This document shows positions 44,021 through 53,598 of a stretch of 64,000 nucleotides of DNA, piece after piece. Numbering within the stretch: position 1 is the first letter of the stretch; the number at the start of each line of letters is the position of its first letter. The stretch is from RGIG4034 sp045576455 (GTDB lineage: Bacteria > Bacillota > Clostridia > Lachnospirales > Lachnospiraceae). The notes beneath the pieces are model-generated. The model did not search any database and was not told the DNA's origin. It was given only the letters and a program-made list of their open reading frames with translations. The translations under genes and the position numbers were made by a program. Location of the stretch: the NCBI GenBank assembly GCA_045576455.1, contig JAZNGM010000004.1:65237-129236 (forward strand), read 5' to 3'.

Positions 44021-46087
44021 TTATATATCTTCTTCCAAAATAACAATTCCATATGCTTCAAGACATACTTCGTCCTGTAATTCTGTTTCTGTCAAAATAT
44101 CTCTATACTTCTTACTCTCAGTTACACAATGCTTCGGTAACGTTACACATTTAGCTTCATCGGAAAAATTACCGATGAAAATATATCGTTTCGTTTCACT
44201 CTCCCTATAGGTAATACCTATTCCTTCAGGGATGTCTGCTTGTCCAAGAACACCTGTTACCTGTGCTTCTTCGCTTAACAACCGGCAAAGCTCCTCAATC
44301 AGTCCTTCTTCACAATTTGCCGCCACATGATACGCACTGCCTAATCCATATTTGTTTCTGGTAATTACAGGTGCATCTTTATAATAATCTTTACCATACA
44401 CGGCAAGCGTTTCTGCGGTTGTAGTATGCACCACTTCGCAGATTTCCTTAAGCGCATAAGTCTTATTGTTAAAATATGTATTGTTAAATTCGCCATCAAA
44501 TAGTGCATCGCACTCTTCAACCCACATACCAAGAACATCTGAAAGCTTCTCTTCAGTATCTTCTCCAAGAAAACAAAGATCTGTCTCATCGACCATTCCC
44601 GAAAGTGCTGACGTCAACATAATTCCACCGTTCTTAACGAAATCACGCATTTTCTGCTGTACGTCGTTATGGAACATGTAGAGCATAGGTGCTATTACAA
44701 TTTTGTAATCTGTAAAATCTGCTCTTGAATCAAGAACATCAACCCCTATACCATTTTGCCAAAAATATTTATAGTATTGCACACAAAGTCCATCATAATC
44801 TAAACCGGCATTTCTTGGTCCATTCGATTGATTAAGTGCCCATTTACTTTCCTTATCATAAACAATTGCTACCTGTGCCGGATTATCACTTCCGTAAATC
44901 TTTGCGGAAATCTTTTCCATATCACCACCAAGCTGTGCAACTTCCTTAAAAACCCGCGTGTTCTCTGTTCCGACATGAGAAATAACAGCAGAATGCATCT
45001 TCTCTGCACTTCCTCTTGATTGACGGATTTGAAAATACATACCGCCCTCGGAACCATGGCCTATAGCATTCAGCACCGCAAGCTTATGCATACCGGGTTT
45101 CTTCATCTTACTGATAGGACGCCAATTTACCGTAGACGGTGTACATTCCATCAGAAGAAACGGTTGTTTTTTCAGACATCTCATATAATCATGGGTAAAA
45201 CTTTCCAGATATGCTTCCCTTACATTCTGTCCCGGTGCATGCCAATACGGATAACTGTCCCAAGATATAACATCCAGTGCGTCAGCCATATCCGGATAAC
45301 ATAATCCGTCATACAACCCCATCATATTAGCGGTTACCGGAATAGCAGGATTAACTGCTTTTACAGCTGCAATCTCCGCTTTCATAAAATCAGTCGTCTG
45401 ATAGGTGGTAAATCTCCACCAGTCAAGCCACAGACCATTAATTGCAGTCTCACTTATCTCACCGGGAGCTTCCACCTCGTCAAAATTTGAATAAGTATGC
45501 GACCAGAAACGTGCCCACCAAGCATGATTAAGTTTGTCAATTGTACCATATTTCGTTATTAAATATTCTCTGAATGCTTGCTGACACAGCTCGCAACGAC
45601 ACTCTCCGCCGTATTCATTTGATATATGCCACATGATAACCGCAGGATGTGAAGCATATCTTTCCGCCAGCTTTGTGTTAATTATTCTTACGCGCTCCCT
45701 GTACACCGGTGAAGTCATACAATGATTGTGTCTGAAGCCAAAATGAGCTCTTATGCCTCTTTCATCAACTCTCAACACTTCAGGATATTCATCAGCAAGC
45801 CAATGTGGACGGGCACCTGAAGGTGTGGCAAGGTTAATATAAATTCCAGCTTCATATAATCTGTCTATTACTTTATCTAACCACGCAAAATCAAATTCAT
45901 CTTTTTTCGGTTCAAGGTGGGCCCAGGAAAAAATACCGATACTGACACAATTGATATGTGCCTTCTTCATTAATTCAATATCCTTTTTAAGAATCTCCGG
46001 ATAATTTATCCACTGATCCGGATTATAGTCCCCTCCATGCAAAATATTGGGATACTTCGGTGTCATCGGTGTAAATGTCTTTCCCAT
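44021..46087 (-). CDS. Beta-galactosidase, glycoside hydrolase family 42
   Basis: 688 aa intracellular GH42 enzyme cleaving beta-galactosides. It begins PNILHGGDYNPDQW, has the acid/base Glu in WHISNEYGGEC and the nucleophile Glu in FLLMECTPS, with the GH42 Cys cluster (CRCELCQQAF) expected to bind zinc. The middle trimerisation domain (residues about 395-610) and a small C-terminal beta domain follow, so length is complete. The ATG at 46087 is preferred over 46108 because GAGG is spaced for it. No lactose transporter is adjacent. Confidence 0.93.
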   Translation of the reverse strand: MGKTFTPMTPKYPNILHGGDYNPDQWINYPEILKKDIELMKKAHINCVSIGIFSWAHLEPKKDEFDFAWLDKVIDRLYEAGIYINLATPSGARPHWLADEYPEVLRVDERGIRAHFGFRHNHCMTSPVYRERVRIINTKLAERYASHPAVIMWHISNEYGGECRCELCQQAFREYLITKYGTIDKLNHAWWARFWSHTYSNFDEVEAPGEISETAINGLWLDWWRFTTYQTTDFMKAEIAAVKAVNPAIPVTANMMGLYDGLCYPDMADALDVISWDSYPYWHAPGQNVREAYLESFTHDYMRCLKKQPFLLMECTPSTVNWRPISKMKKPGMHKLAVLNAIGHGSEGGMYFQIRQSRGSAEKMHSAVISHVGTENTRVFKEVAQLGGDMEKISAKIYGSDNPAQVAIVYDKESKWALNQSNGPRNAGLDYDGLCVQYYKYFWQNGIGVDVLDSRADFTDYKIVIAPMLYMFHNDVQQKMRDFVKNGGIMLTSALSGMVDETDLCFLGEDTEEKLSDVLGMWVEECDALFDGEFNNTYFNNKTYALKEICEVVHTTTAETLAVYGKDYYKDAPVITRNKYGLGSAYHVAANCEEGLIEELCRLLSEEAQVTGVLGQADIPEGIGITYRESETKRYIFIGNFSDEAKCVTLPKHCVTESKKYRDILTETELQDEVCLEAYGIVILEEDI

Positions 46088-46185
46088 ACCACTTGCCTCA
46101 CTTTCCATAGACTTCTAACAAACATTTCCTATTCATTAATTTACAATCAATTGTAGCATACTACTATGTATAGTGCATTAAAAAA

Positions 46186-46220
46186 ATGCCCCCTTCCTGA
46201 TAAACAGTAGAAGGGAGCAT
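46186..46220 (-). terminator. Terminator after the chemoreceptor-like gene
   Basis: ATGC-CCCTTC pairs with GAAGGG-GCAT (one mismatch, 13-base loop) and is followed on the minus strand by seven Ts. Strong intrinsic terminator directly after the stop at 46237. Confidence 0.85.
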
Positions 46221-46236
46221 ATCATCATTTTATTAC

Positions 46237-47070
46237 CTATTCCTGCTTTACAAAACTTGTGATTTCCTTAACAAAACTTGCAATATCCGACAATGCAGTT
46301 GTTAACGCACCAGTGCTTGTTGCTTGTGCATTGGCCGCCTGGCTTGCTTCGTTAACGGCAGTTTCTACTTTCCGTACTGCCTCTGTAATCTCTTTTAGGG
46401 ATTCGCTAATCTCTTTAGCAGAATTACCGCTCACTTGAGCAAGTTTACCCATCTCACCGGCAACTACCGCAAAGCCTTTTCCTGCTTCCCCCGCTCTCGC
46501 CGCTTCAATCGAAGCATTTAATGCCAATATATTGGACATGGAAGCATTTCCCTGAATGGTATTAACCTTACCGGAAGCATTGCCTACCGTATTGTTTACC
46601 AATCCGGTTACTTCCAAAATACTACTCAGCTTATCTGCCAAATTCACGGCTTCTTTAGCAATCTCATCTATATTAATATTGGACTGGGAAATATTTGTAT
46701 CCAGCTGTTGTATAGCTTCCTGAATTCTAATATCCTGTTCCATAGAGAATGCACACGCTACAACACCAACTACTTCACCATCTTCAAATACCGGTGTCAA
46801 AATACCTTTTATAGGAACACCAAAAATCTGTTTAGGCAAAAAGCTGACACTCTGTACACCCTTCTCCATTACATCAAGCATATCTCTCTGTGCCGGATTA
46901 TCCCATTCAAGCGCTAATCCCGGTAATGCTGCAGGCATTGAAAAACTCTCAGCAGGCCAGGTGGCAATCGCTTTTTCCCTGTCACACAGCGATACCTGCA
47001 TATCTTTTCCCGTCATTGCTCTCATCAACGGCAATACCATTTCTAATGCTTCAATCATCTTACTCGCCAT
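46237..47070 (-). CDS. Soluble methyl-accepting chemotaxis-like protein
   Basis: 277 aa without membrane segments or HAMP domain. Residues 1-115 form a compact PAS/GAF-like sensory domain (MTGKDMQVSLCDREKAIATW; GVPIKGILTPVFEDGEVVGVVACA, abridged). The rest is a short signalling hairpin with the conserved tip LALNASIEAARAGEAGKGFA and VVAGEMGKLAQVS. The helices are much shorter than in classical receptors, as in a known small cytoplasmic subtype. It probably couples a cytoplasmic signal to CheA/CheW or to another partner. No chemotaxis genes are nearby. Confidence 0.85.
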   Translation of the reverse strand: MASKMIEALEMVLPLMRAMTGKDMQVSLCDREKAIATWPAESFSMPAALPGLALEWDNPAQRDMLDVMEKGVQSVSFLPKQIFGVPIKGILTPVFEDGEVVGVVACAFSMEQDIRIQEAIQQLDTNISQSNINIDEIAKEAVNLADKLSSILEVTGLVNNTVGNASGKVNTIQGNASMSNILALNASIEAARAGEAGKGFAVVAGEMGKLAQVSGNSAKEISESLKEITEAVRKVETAVNEASQAANAQATSTGALTTALSDIASFVKEITSFVKQE

Positions 47071-47252
47071 AGTTTACCTCCTATGCATCATATAAAGCAA
47101 TTATTATATCTTGAATCATCTTTATCCATATGTACATGTATCTACATATATAAATAGTATAATCCTTATGCATTTTTTCTTCAATTAGAGACGATGAGAA
47201 CTTTCGCATAGATTTCATGTTTTTTCTGAAACATTTAATCCGGCATCACGAT

Positions 47253-48740
47253 TTAGCAGAGTTCTTTCAGGAGTGCAAGACATTTTTCTTCCATTGCTTC
47301 TATCTGCTTAATATAACTGCATGCCTGTTCACGGATTTCTTTCTCCGCCAATTTGGCAGGTCTTTGTTCCATGTTATCCCAACCGCCGAGTAACGCCCAT
47401 GTCTGCTCCGCAAGATGCTTCTCCTTTTCAAAGATTTCTGCAAGTTCCTTGTACTTTGCCAAAACCTCTGGAGCAACCAGTTCCGATTCTTTTTCGGAAA
47501 GCATCTTAAAATATTTTGCCGCGCAACCTCGCCCGTCAATAAGGCAGGTGGTAGCATCATCCTGACAAAGCATCTTTTCAAATAGCAAGGACTCATTCTC
47601 TCCCGAAAAAGCACTTTCATCGGATAACATTTTTGTCCAAGCCGCAAAGCCGGACACACCCTTACGATACTCCCTGTCTTTTCGTCCCGTCATAACAGAC
47701 ACAGCTGTTTTAATAACTTCATTTACCGACAACAGTTCTCCTTCGACCGGTCCAAGGCACATCACGGATTGAGTGTCCTTATTTTCCCACCAGCTATCAC
47801 TCACAAAGTAGCCGCTCTCGTCAAACTGTACGTTTCCTCCAAATGCCGGGTCATTCTGGAAAAAATTCCAGCCAAGCAAAGTATTTCCATTATCACGGTA
47901 TCCTGTAATGATGCATGCTTCCGGCGGTCCGATAATTCCCTGGGCAATACAAGGATATCCTTCGTCGATATGCTTTTTAATAAAGGAAATAAACTCTTCC
48001 TTCGTGGTAGATTCTGTTCTTCCAAGCATAGAAAACTCTCTACCCAAAGCCTTTGCCGCATAAGAATAAACTGTTTCTTCTCCGCCTTCTGCAAATGTAT
48101 GATAAATATCAACGTTGCTCATGTCCCATTCTCTTTCATTCCATGTGAAGCGGAATGCACCCCCGCATGCCACTACTACCGTAGCATAATCCAAATCTTC
48201 TCCAAGATAATCCGCACAAGCCTTCAAACAAATCGGATATGGCGTTGAACCACCGTAGGTACCCCACTCAACTTTAGGAACACCATATAAAATAGTACTG
48301 TCACCGTTCTGATATTTTTCCTTTTTTCTCATTTCAACATCGCTCCTTTGCTCTTTACTTCTGAGCAATCCGATTCCATATATTCCTTCCGTAAGTTCTG
48401 CCATGCCCATTAACGGACGTTCCTTTCTAAATGCACTGGGCGTTTTACCCATAAGCTTTGTAAATGCCCGGGTATAGCTTTCATGATTGGAAAACCCATA
48501 CTCAAGTGCGAGCTCCATTACCGACTTCTCTGTATGCAACAGTTTAAATGCGGATGCATAAAGCTTTCTGGTACGGAAATACTGCCCCATGGATACTCCT
48601 GTATTCTTTTTAAAAAAATCCCTGATGTGGGCATAGGAAAAGCCCATCTTACGCTCCAGTTTAGTATAGTCCAGTTTCCCTTCGTTAATATGGGCTTCAA
48701 TATAGCCGATAATGGCACGGGTATGTAACGGATAACTCAT
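47253..48740 (-). CDS. AraC HTH fused to a BtrH-like domain
   Basis: 495 aa. Residues 5-105 are an AraC double HTH at the N terminus (LDYTKLERKMGFSYAHIRDFF; MELALEYGFSNHESYTRAFTKLMGKTP, abridged). After a linker, residues 145-340 resemble the butirosin biosynthesis protein H/ cysteine-peptidase-like fold: GGSTPYPICLKACADYLGED with a Cys, GYPCIAQGIIGPPEACIITGYRD, then LGWNFFQNDP. A helical C terminus follows. BtrH-type proteins are acyltransferases or peptidase relatives; here the domain may be a sensor. GAAAGGAAG precedes the ATG. Monocistronic. Confidence 0.78.
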   Translation of the reverse strand: MSYPLHTRAIIGYIEAHINEGKLDYTKLERKMGFSYAHIRDFFKKNTGVSMGQYFRTRKLYASAFKLLHTEKSVMELALEYGFSNHESYTRAFTKLMGKTPSAFRKERPLMGMAELTEGIYGIGLLRSKEQRSDVEMRKKEKYQNGDSTILYGVPKVEWGTYGGSTPYPICLKACADYLGEDLDYATVVVACGGAFRFTWNEREWDMSNVDIYHTFAEGGEETVYSYAAKALGREFSMLGRTESTTKEEFISFIKKHIDEGYPCIAQGIIGPPEACIITGYRDNGNTLLGWNFFQNDPAFGGNVQFDESGYFVSDSWWENKDTQSVMCLGPVEGELLSVNEVIKTAVSVMTGRKDREYRKGVSGFAAWTKMLSDESAFSGENESLLFEKMLCQDDATTCLIDGRGCAAKYFKMLSEKESELVAPEVLAKYKELAEIFEKEKHLAEQTWALLGGWDNMEQRPAKLAEKEIREQACSYIKQIEAMEEKCLALLKELC

Positions 48741-48827
48741 AGTTAACTTCCTTTCATTTCATCGCGATGTATCTTCATTATACACGATTAGTGCATGCGG
48801 TCTTGACTTTTTTGAGGATGTAATTAT

Positions 48828-48872
48828 ATAAGCCGGCAAACATGCAAGTTTCTTACACATCTACCGGCTTAT
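48828..48872 (-). terminator. Hairpin after the 208-residue unknown gene
   Basis: A 9-bp stem (ATAAGCCGG / CCGGCTTAT) encloses 27 bases, 14 bases beyond the stop at 48887. The T-run is weak (TTATATAATT), so termination efficiency is uncertain. Confidence 0.5.
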
Positions 48873-48886
48873 TATTACGCTCTTTA

Positions 48887-49513
48887 TTATTTTACCCTTT
48901 CTTCTGTATAACTTGCTGCTACTTCATCAAGCACCTTCATGAGTTTTACTTCGTTTTCAGTGCCTACATACGATTTAGGGTATACCACACACAGACCATT
49001 ATTTTTCCAAAAACCATCACAGCGGTCCAGTCCGTAAAAATACATCATATTATTATAATATTCCTTCTTAGCCTTAAAATAGAATTTACCGCTAAGCGGG
49101 GTTAATTCTTGTGCTCCTTTAAAGGTTCCCGTGGTCTTATATTCCTCAACCGGCCCATACACACTGTCATCAACATGAACAGCAACATAAGGGTAGCTTC
49201 CCTCATCACCATACTCGGCATCCGGTGCATAAGTATTTAACATCAAAATTTCTGCAGCATGTGACATTGCACTCTTAAAAGAATCGTTTATCGTATATGT
49301 CACTTTATATTCGCTATCATTATCGCCATAATCCAATTCCTCTACAGAGTGTGATGTAGAAGAAATAATAAGTTCTTCCTCAGTCTTAACACTCTGGCTT
49401 GTTGTTTCCCGTTGTTCATCCGCCTTCTCACTTTTCCCCTGCATTTCACGGATGCCATCACTAACCTTATCAATTGCTTTTACAATTTTGGTAATGTTAC
49501 TAAACCAACCCAT
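48887..49513 (-). CDS. Unknown protein, 208 residues
   Basis: Not recognised. The N-terminal 50 residues look amphipathic and coiled-coil-like (NITKIVKAIDKVSDGIREMQ), followed by a Ser/Thr/Glu-rich linker and a globular C-terminal domain (YTINDSFKSAMSHAAEILML; GKFYFKAKKEYYNNMMYFYG) rich in Tyr. No membrane segment or signal peptide. GGAGGGGAAAA precedes the ATG. It stands alone between the AraC-BtrH gene and a HAD gene. Confidence 0.7.
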   Translation of the reverse strand: MGWFSNITKIVKAIDKVSDGIREMQGKSEKADEQRETTSQSVKTEEELIISSTSHSVEELDYGDNDSEYKVTYTINDSFKSAMSHAAEILMLNTYAPDAEYGDEGSYPYVAVHVDDSVYGPVEEYKTTGTFKGAQELTPLSGKFYFKAKKEYYNNMMYFYGLDRCDGFWKNNGLCVVYPKSYVGTENEVKLMKVLDEVAASYTEERVK

Positions 49514-49621
49514 TTTTCCCCTCCGTTAATCCTTTATTTTGTTTTACAAAGATTATAGCAATACATGCCTGCTTCCGTAAAGAAATAAATTCCAAATTTG
49601 TGCATTTTATTCAAATCGGAT

Positions 49622-50350
49622 TTACTCATTTTCAGTTGCTAATAGTTCCATTAACTCTTTCCAATTCTCTATGGTGAGGACATCTTCCCTTGGTTCATAT
49701 TTCATATCAATTGCCCCAATATACCACACCGGAAATAATCCTGCCTCTTTTGCTCCGATAACATCACATTGATACTGATCTCCAATGTACCAAACCTCTT
49801 CCGGTTGTAGTTCAGCCTTCTCTAATGCCAATTCGAATATTCGCTTATTTGGCTTACGATATAAATATTCGCTGGTTGCAATGATAAATTCAAAATCATT
49901 TTCAGGAATACAACTGTTAATCCTTTTTATAACAGCATTTCCCGAATATGAAATATTGCTGATTACACCGGTACGGATTCTGTTCTCTTTTAAAAATGCA
50001 AGAAACTCACTGATTCCTTCGGTCGGTTTACCCGGTGCAGCTGCGTCCCAAAAAACATTATCAATTTCTTCTGCGCTTAAAGCAATTTCAATCCCTTGCG
50101 ACTCATATAAATATTTCGTAAACATATGATTGGGGACTTCGACCTGAAACAGATGTTTCTTTTCCGGGTCGAAGCGCCCCAACTCCTGATTCAGTTTATT
50201 TGCATAGTCCTGCACTTCCTCAGCAGATTTATTGTATTTATTTTTTGTTGCATATTTAAGAACAGCCGCAGTTCCTTTTACACCATCAAATAACTGTTCA
50301 TTTACCAAGGTTTGTCCATAATCAAACAAAATCATTTTCGGTTTCTTCAT
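49622..50350 (-). CDS. HAD-superfamily hydrolase
   Basis: 242 aa HAD-like phosphatase with a cap domain. Motif I is ILFDYGQTLVNE: the nucleophile Asp is present, but the usual second Asp (DxD) is Gly, as in some HAD branches. Motif II TGVISN, motif III KPNKRIFELALEKA (Lys) and motif IV WYIGDQYQCDVIGAKEAG (Asp pair region) are intact. The ATG at 50350 follows GGAGG by 11 bases and begins right at the fold; the reading from 50419 is rejected. It follows tyrS by about 95 bases. Confidence 0.82.
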   Translation of the reverse strand: MKKPKMILFDYGQTLVNEQLFDGVKGTAAVLKYATKNKYNKSAEEVQDYANKLNQELGRFDPEKKHLFQVEVPNHMFTKYLYESQGIEIALSAEEIDNVFWDAAAPGKPTEGISEFLAFLKENRIRTGVISNISYSGNAVIKRINSCIPENDFEFIIATSEYLYRKPNKRIFELALEKAELQPEEVWYIGDQYQCDVIGAKEAGLFPVWYIGAIDMKYEPREDVLTIENWKELMELLATENE

Positions 50351-50444
50351 TGCTGTTTCAACCTCCTTTTTTACATCCGGTAAGTCTATTTTGTCATGGA
50401 TGCTTAATATTAGCAACAATTTCCGCTTTACTTCACTGCTGCCA

Positions 50445-51674
50445 TTATACTAATATCAGTTTCACGAATTTCTTCTTACCAATGCGGATTACATCTCCGT
50501 CCTCAATAACGTCTTCCATGCTGTTTACAACGGCGCCATTTTTGCGTACCCCACCCTGCATAACCAGTCGCCTGAATTCACTTTTACTACTTATTAAGCC
50601 ACTTTCCGCAAATGGTTCAAGGCAATCAAATAAATTTTTCTGCTTTACCGCAATTGTAAGACTTTCCACTTCTTCAGGAGTCTCTTTTTTAGTAAATGCT
50701 TCCTCAAAAAATTTTTCTCCTGCCGCAGTTTCCTCCGGTGTGTGGTACAGGGAAGTAACCGTTCTTGCTAACAACAGCTTGATTTCCTTGGGATTCTCTC
50801 CTGCTGCCAGCGCCGCCTTTATCTTATCCAATTCCTCCGGCAAAATATCCGTAGTCAGTTCAAAGTATTTAATAATATTGGAATCCGGTATCTGCATGAC
50901 TTTATGGAACATTGTCTTGGCATCCTCGTAAATACCAATGTAATTTCCTAAACTCTTACTCATCTTTTCCACGCCGTCTATACCTTCCAAAATCGGCATA
51001 AATAGTGCTGCCTGAGGTTCCATTCCCATATCTTTCTGAAGGCTTCTGCCCATCAAAATATTAAAGGTCTGATCCGTTCCCCCAAGTTCCAGGTCCGCTT
51101 CAAGCATTACCGAATCATATGCCTGCATTAAAGGGTAAAAAAACTCATGCAAGCCAATAGGAACATTATTACGGAAACGTTTTTCAAAATCATCCCGTTC
51201 CAGCATCCTCGCCACGGTAATGGTTGATGCCAACTTAAGTACATCATCAAGCTTTAACTGTTTAAGCCATTCCCCGTTGTAACGCACCACGGTTTTTTCC
51301 CTGTCCAAAATATGAAAAACCTGTTCCTGGTATGTTTTGGCATTAAGTAATACTTCCTCTTCCGTCATTGCTTTACGTCCCTTGGATTTTCCTGTAGGAT
51401 CTCCGATTTTCGCAGTAAAATCGCCAATGATAATCACTATCGTATGCCCCATATCCTGTAACTGTTTTAGCTTACGTAATACTACCGCATGTCCGATGTG
51501 AATATCCGGTGCACTGGGGTCCATACCGAATTTTACGGTAAGTGGTTTCCCTGTAAGAATACTTTTTTCAAGTTTTTCTTTAAGTTCTTCTTCTCCCACA
51601 AGATTCACTGCGCCTTGCTTAATTATGCGCATCTTCTGTTCTACTTGTTGCTTGATTGTTTTGTTGGTTGTCAT
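50445..51674 (-). CDS. tyrS: Tyrosyl-tRNA synthetase
   Basis: 409 aa class I synthetase charging tRNA-Tyr. HIGH motif in PSAPDIHIGHAVVLRKL, KMSKS motif as VEKMSKSLGNYIG, and a C-terminal S4 RNA-binding domain (SKSEFRRLVMQGGVRKNGAVV). The KMSKS form and length fit the TyrZ-like branch. AAGGAAG precedes the ATG. Controlled by a T-box leader with a tyrosine specifier and its own strong promoter. Confidence 0.95.
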   Translation of the reverse strand: MTTNKTIKQQVEQKMRIIKQGAVNLVGEEELKEKLEKSILTGKPLTVKFGMDPSAPDIHIGHAVVLRKLKQLQDMGHTIVIIIGDFTAKIGDPTGKSKGRKAMTEEEVLLNAKTYQEQVFHILDREKTVVRYNGEWLKQLKLDDVLKLASTITVARMLERDDFEKRFRNNVPIGLHEFFYPLMQAYDSVMLEADLELGGTDQTFNILMGRSLQKDMGMEPQAALFMPILEGIDGVEKMSKSLGNYIGIYEDAKTMFHKVMQIPDSNIIKYFELTTDILPEELDKIKAALAAGENPKEIKLLLARTVTSLYHTPEETAAGEKFFEEAFTKKETPEEVESLTIAVKQKNLFDCLEPFAESGLISSKSEFRRLVMQGGVRKNGAVVNSMEDVIEDGDVIRIGKKKFVKLILV

Positions 51675-51785
51675 TTTTTCTTCCTTTCCGAGGTTCTATG
51701 CCTCTTGCAAATTTAATTTTTCTTTCTATTCCCGTGAGACTAAGACAACCAATGAACATATTTTGCAATCAAAAAATACAAAAAA

Positions 51786-52095
51786 CTCCCGTCCTTCAAA
51801 AGGACGAGAGTCTAATTATCTCGCGATACCACCTAATGTTTATAAACAGCTCACACTGTCTACCTCTTCGAGTACGACCTTACGGCTTATACTCTAGCAC
51901 GTTAACGGATGCAGGAACCGTCGCAGCCTACTATCCACACTTTTGCGGAATTTGGTGCGAAGCTCAAAGATGTATTCACACAAATCTTCCCATGCGCCTC
52001 TCATCAACCGGCAACTTTCTGTATGTTTCCCTCTGTGTTACTTCTTCTTATCATTGCTTTTCTTAATCAAATCACTTGAATATGAAATTAGCGTC
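51786..52095 (-). promoter_or_regulatory. T-box leader of tyrS (tyrosine specifier UAC)
   Basis: Minus strand, ~300 bases. The conserved T-box core (AGGTGGTATCGCGAG, 51835-51821) carries the UGGU that pairs with an uncharged ACCA end. It is followed by a terminator: CTCTCGTCCT pairs with AGGACGGGAG across a 5-base loop (51786-51810), then TTTTTT. In Stem I the 3' strand reads TGTGT-GAATACA-TCTTT opposite AAGAA/ACACA, putting TAC (Tyr) in the specifier bulge. Uncharged tRNA-Tyr would favour the antiterminator and read-through into tyrS. Confidence 0.92.
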
Positions 52096-52125
52096 ATTAT
52101 AAACACATTAAGGAATGTTTGTCAA
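52096..52125 (-). promoter_or_regulatory. tyrS promoter
   Basis: TTGACA (52120-52125) and TATAAT (52096-52101) on the minus strand, 18-base spacer, both perfect consensus. The -35 lies inside the 3' end of the Cof phosphatase gene, which stops at 52108. Confidence 0.85.
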
Positions 52126-52902
52126 GGCAGAAAGTTCTTTTTCAATATATTTTGCAACACCGTCCGCATCATTGCTTTGTGTAATATCATCCGCAATTTC
52201 TTTTATCGACGGAATCGCATTCGCTACCGCGACGCCTTTTCCAACATTTTTTAATATATCGTAATCATTCTCGTCATCCCCGAAAGCCATCATTTCATCC
52301 ATGCTGATTTGAAGCATTTCTCCCAATTTTGCAACCGCCTGATATTTACCTGACTGCGCACTCGCAAATCCATATAACTGTTCACCACGATAAGAATAGA
52401 AGCGACAGGCATATTTTTCAGCAAGTCCTTTTGCTTCCTCGTAAGAATCTATAATTCCGGCAATCTTGTATGCAGAATCCTTCATTGGTTCTGTAAAATC
52501 TCCTGATTCCCGCCACTTTTCGTTAATTCCACCGGCAGAACAAAGCAACTTTTTCCCAACACTTACAACAAATTCATGCTCTGCATTTTTCCGTAACAAC
52601 TCACTAATAATTCCATTACACTGTAACTCATCCATGGGGTAACCGTAAATCATCTCGCCTTTGTGATATATCTGCGTTCCGTCTGCCAATATCGCATAAT
52701 CCGGCAAAATTGTATCAAGATATTTTTCCGCTTTAAACCAAAATCTTGCGGTAGCAACAACAACTAATATACCTCTTTTTTTGCACTCCTGTAACATCTT
52801 AAATGTATATTCAGAAATACTGCCATCCGAATGCAACAGTGTTCCATCCAAATCTAATATGACAGCCTTCCATCTGTTTTTACTTTCCACAAACATAGTC
52901 AC
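52108..52902 (-). CDS. Cof-type HAD-IIB phosphatase
   Basis: 264 aa Cof-like sugar-phosphate or nucleotide phosphatase. Motif I AVILDLDGTLLHSDG, motif II VVVATARFWFKAEKYL, a C2B cap, motif III Lys in QYQAVAKLGEML, and motif IV MAFGDDENDYDILKNVGKGVAVANA. Start is GTG 52902 (GGAGG five bases upstream) or ATG 52896. Last gene of the attenuator-led run; 18 bases after the HAD gene. Confidence 0.88.
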   Translation of the reverse strand: MTMFVESKNRWKAVILDLDGTLLHSDGSISEYTFKMLQECKKRGILVVVATARFWFKAEKYLDTILPDYAILADGTQIYHKGEMIYGYPMDELQCNGIISELLRKNAEHEFVVSVGKKLLCSAGGINEKWRESGDFTEPMKDSAYKIAGIIDSYEEAKGLAEKYACRFYSYRGEQLYGFASAQSGKYQAVAKLGEMLQISMDEMMAFGDDENDYDILKNVGKGVAVANAIPSIKEIADDITQSNDADGVAKYIEKELSALTNIP

Positions 52903-52920
52903 AATTACCTCCGTTTTAAT

Positions 52921-53580
52921 CTAATAAAGCTCGGTCAACACTTCCAGCAAATTGCTGATAGACACAACACCTTCGGGAACCTGCTTTTTGCTTCTATTTA
53001 CCCAAAATGCTTTTATCCCCAAAGCATCGGCTCCTTCAACATCGCTGCTTAAGGAATCGCCTATATGTACCACTTGGTCCGCGGCATAACCCGTACCCGA
53101 CAAAGCAAGTTCAAATAACTCTTTTCTTGGTTTATATGATTTTGCATCTTCACTGGTAAATACTCCCGCAGGCTTCAAGCCATGATACGCCAGTGCCTTT
53201 AAAATGTCATCTCTGTCGATATTGGAAACAACATAGATTGGTAACGGACACTTTTCAAAGAATTCCTTTGACTCTTCAAATATAGGTGGTGCCACCCAAT
53301 ACTCAAACATTTCATTACTTAACGCATCCGCATCAGCCGTTGATGAAAAAAATTCTATCGTCTCCCTGAGTGACTGCGTTTCCAGCTCCCTTTGTGTCTT
53401 AAACCGTTCTCCATACGCATTTTCAAACAGAGTCTTGAAGCGTTTCCACCAATAATTACCTATTTCTCCCACGCTTTCTGCTTTACCTGTTTCGTAAATA
53501 ATCTGACTAATCTTTGCAACATTTTCACCATCTTCAAATACAACGGTTCCATAAAAGTCTATAAATATTGCTTCTATCAT
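52921..53580 (-). CDS. HAD hydrolase with haloacid-dehalogenase-like motif I
   Basis: 219 aa. Motif I is AIFIDFYGTVVFED: the second DxD Asp is Tyr, the DxYGT form seen in haloacid dehalogenases. Motif II is YVVSNIDRDD, motif III KPRKELFELAL, and motif IV VHIGDSLSSDVEGADALG. Cap helices lie at about 20-90. AAGGCGGAAG precedes the ATG. Fourth gene of the run led by the attenuator. The substrate is unknown; related HADs also act on phosphates. Confidence 0.82.
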   Translation of the reverse strand: MIEAIFIDFYGTVVFEDGENVAKISQIIYETGKAESVGEIGNYWWKRFKTLFENAYGERFKTQRELETQSLRETIEFFSSTADADALSNEMFEYWVAPPIFEESKEFFEKCPLPIYVVSNIDRDDILKALAYHGLKPAGVFTSEDAKSYKPRKELFELALSGTGYAADQVVHIGDSLSSDVEGADALGIKAFWVNRSKKQVPEGVVSISNLLEVLTELY

Positions 53581-53598
53581 TCTTCTTCCGCCTTTCGC

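Noticed and set aside
47071..47252. Intergenic region upstream of the chemoreceptor-like gene
   Set aside because: AT-rich with short ATGTACAT-like symmetry only; nothing I can support beyond a likely promoter.
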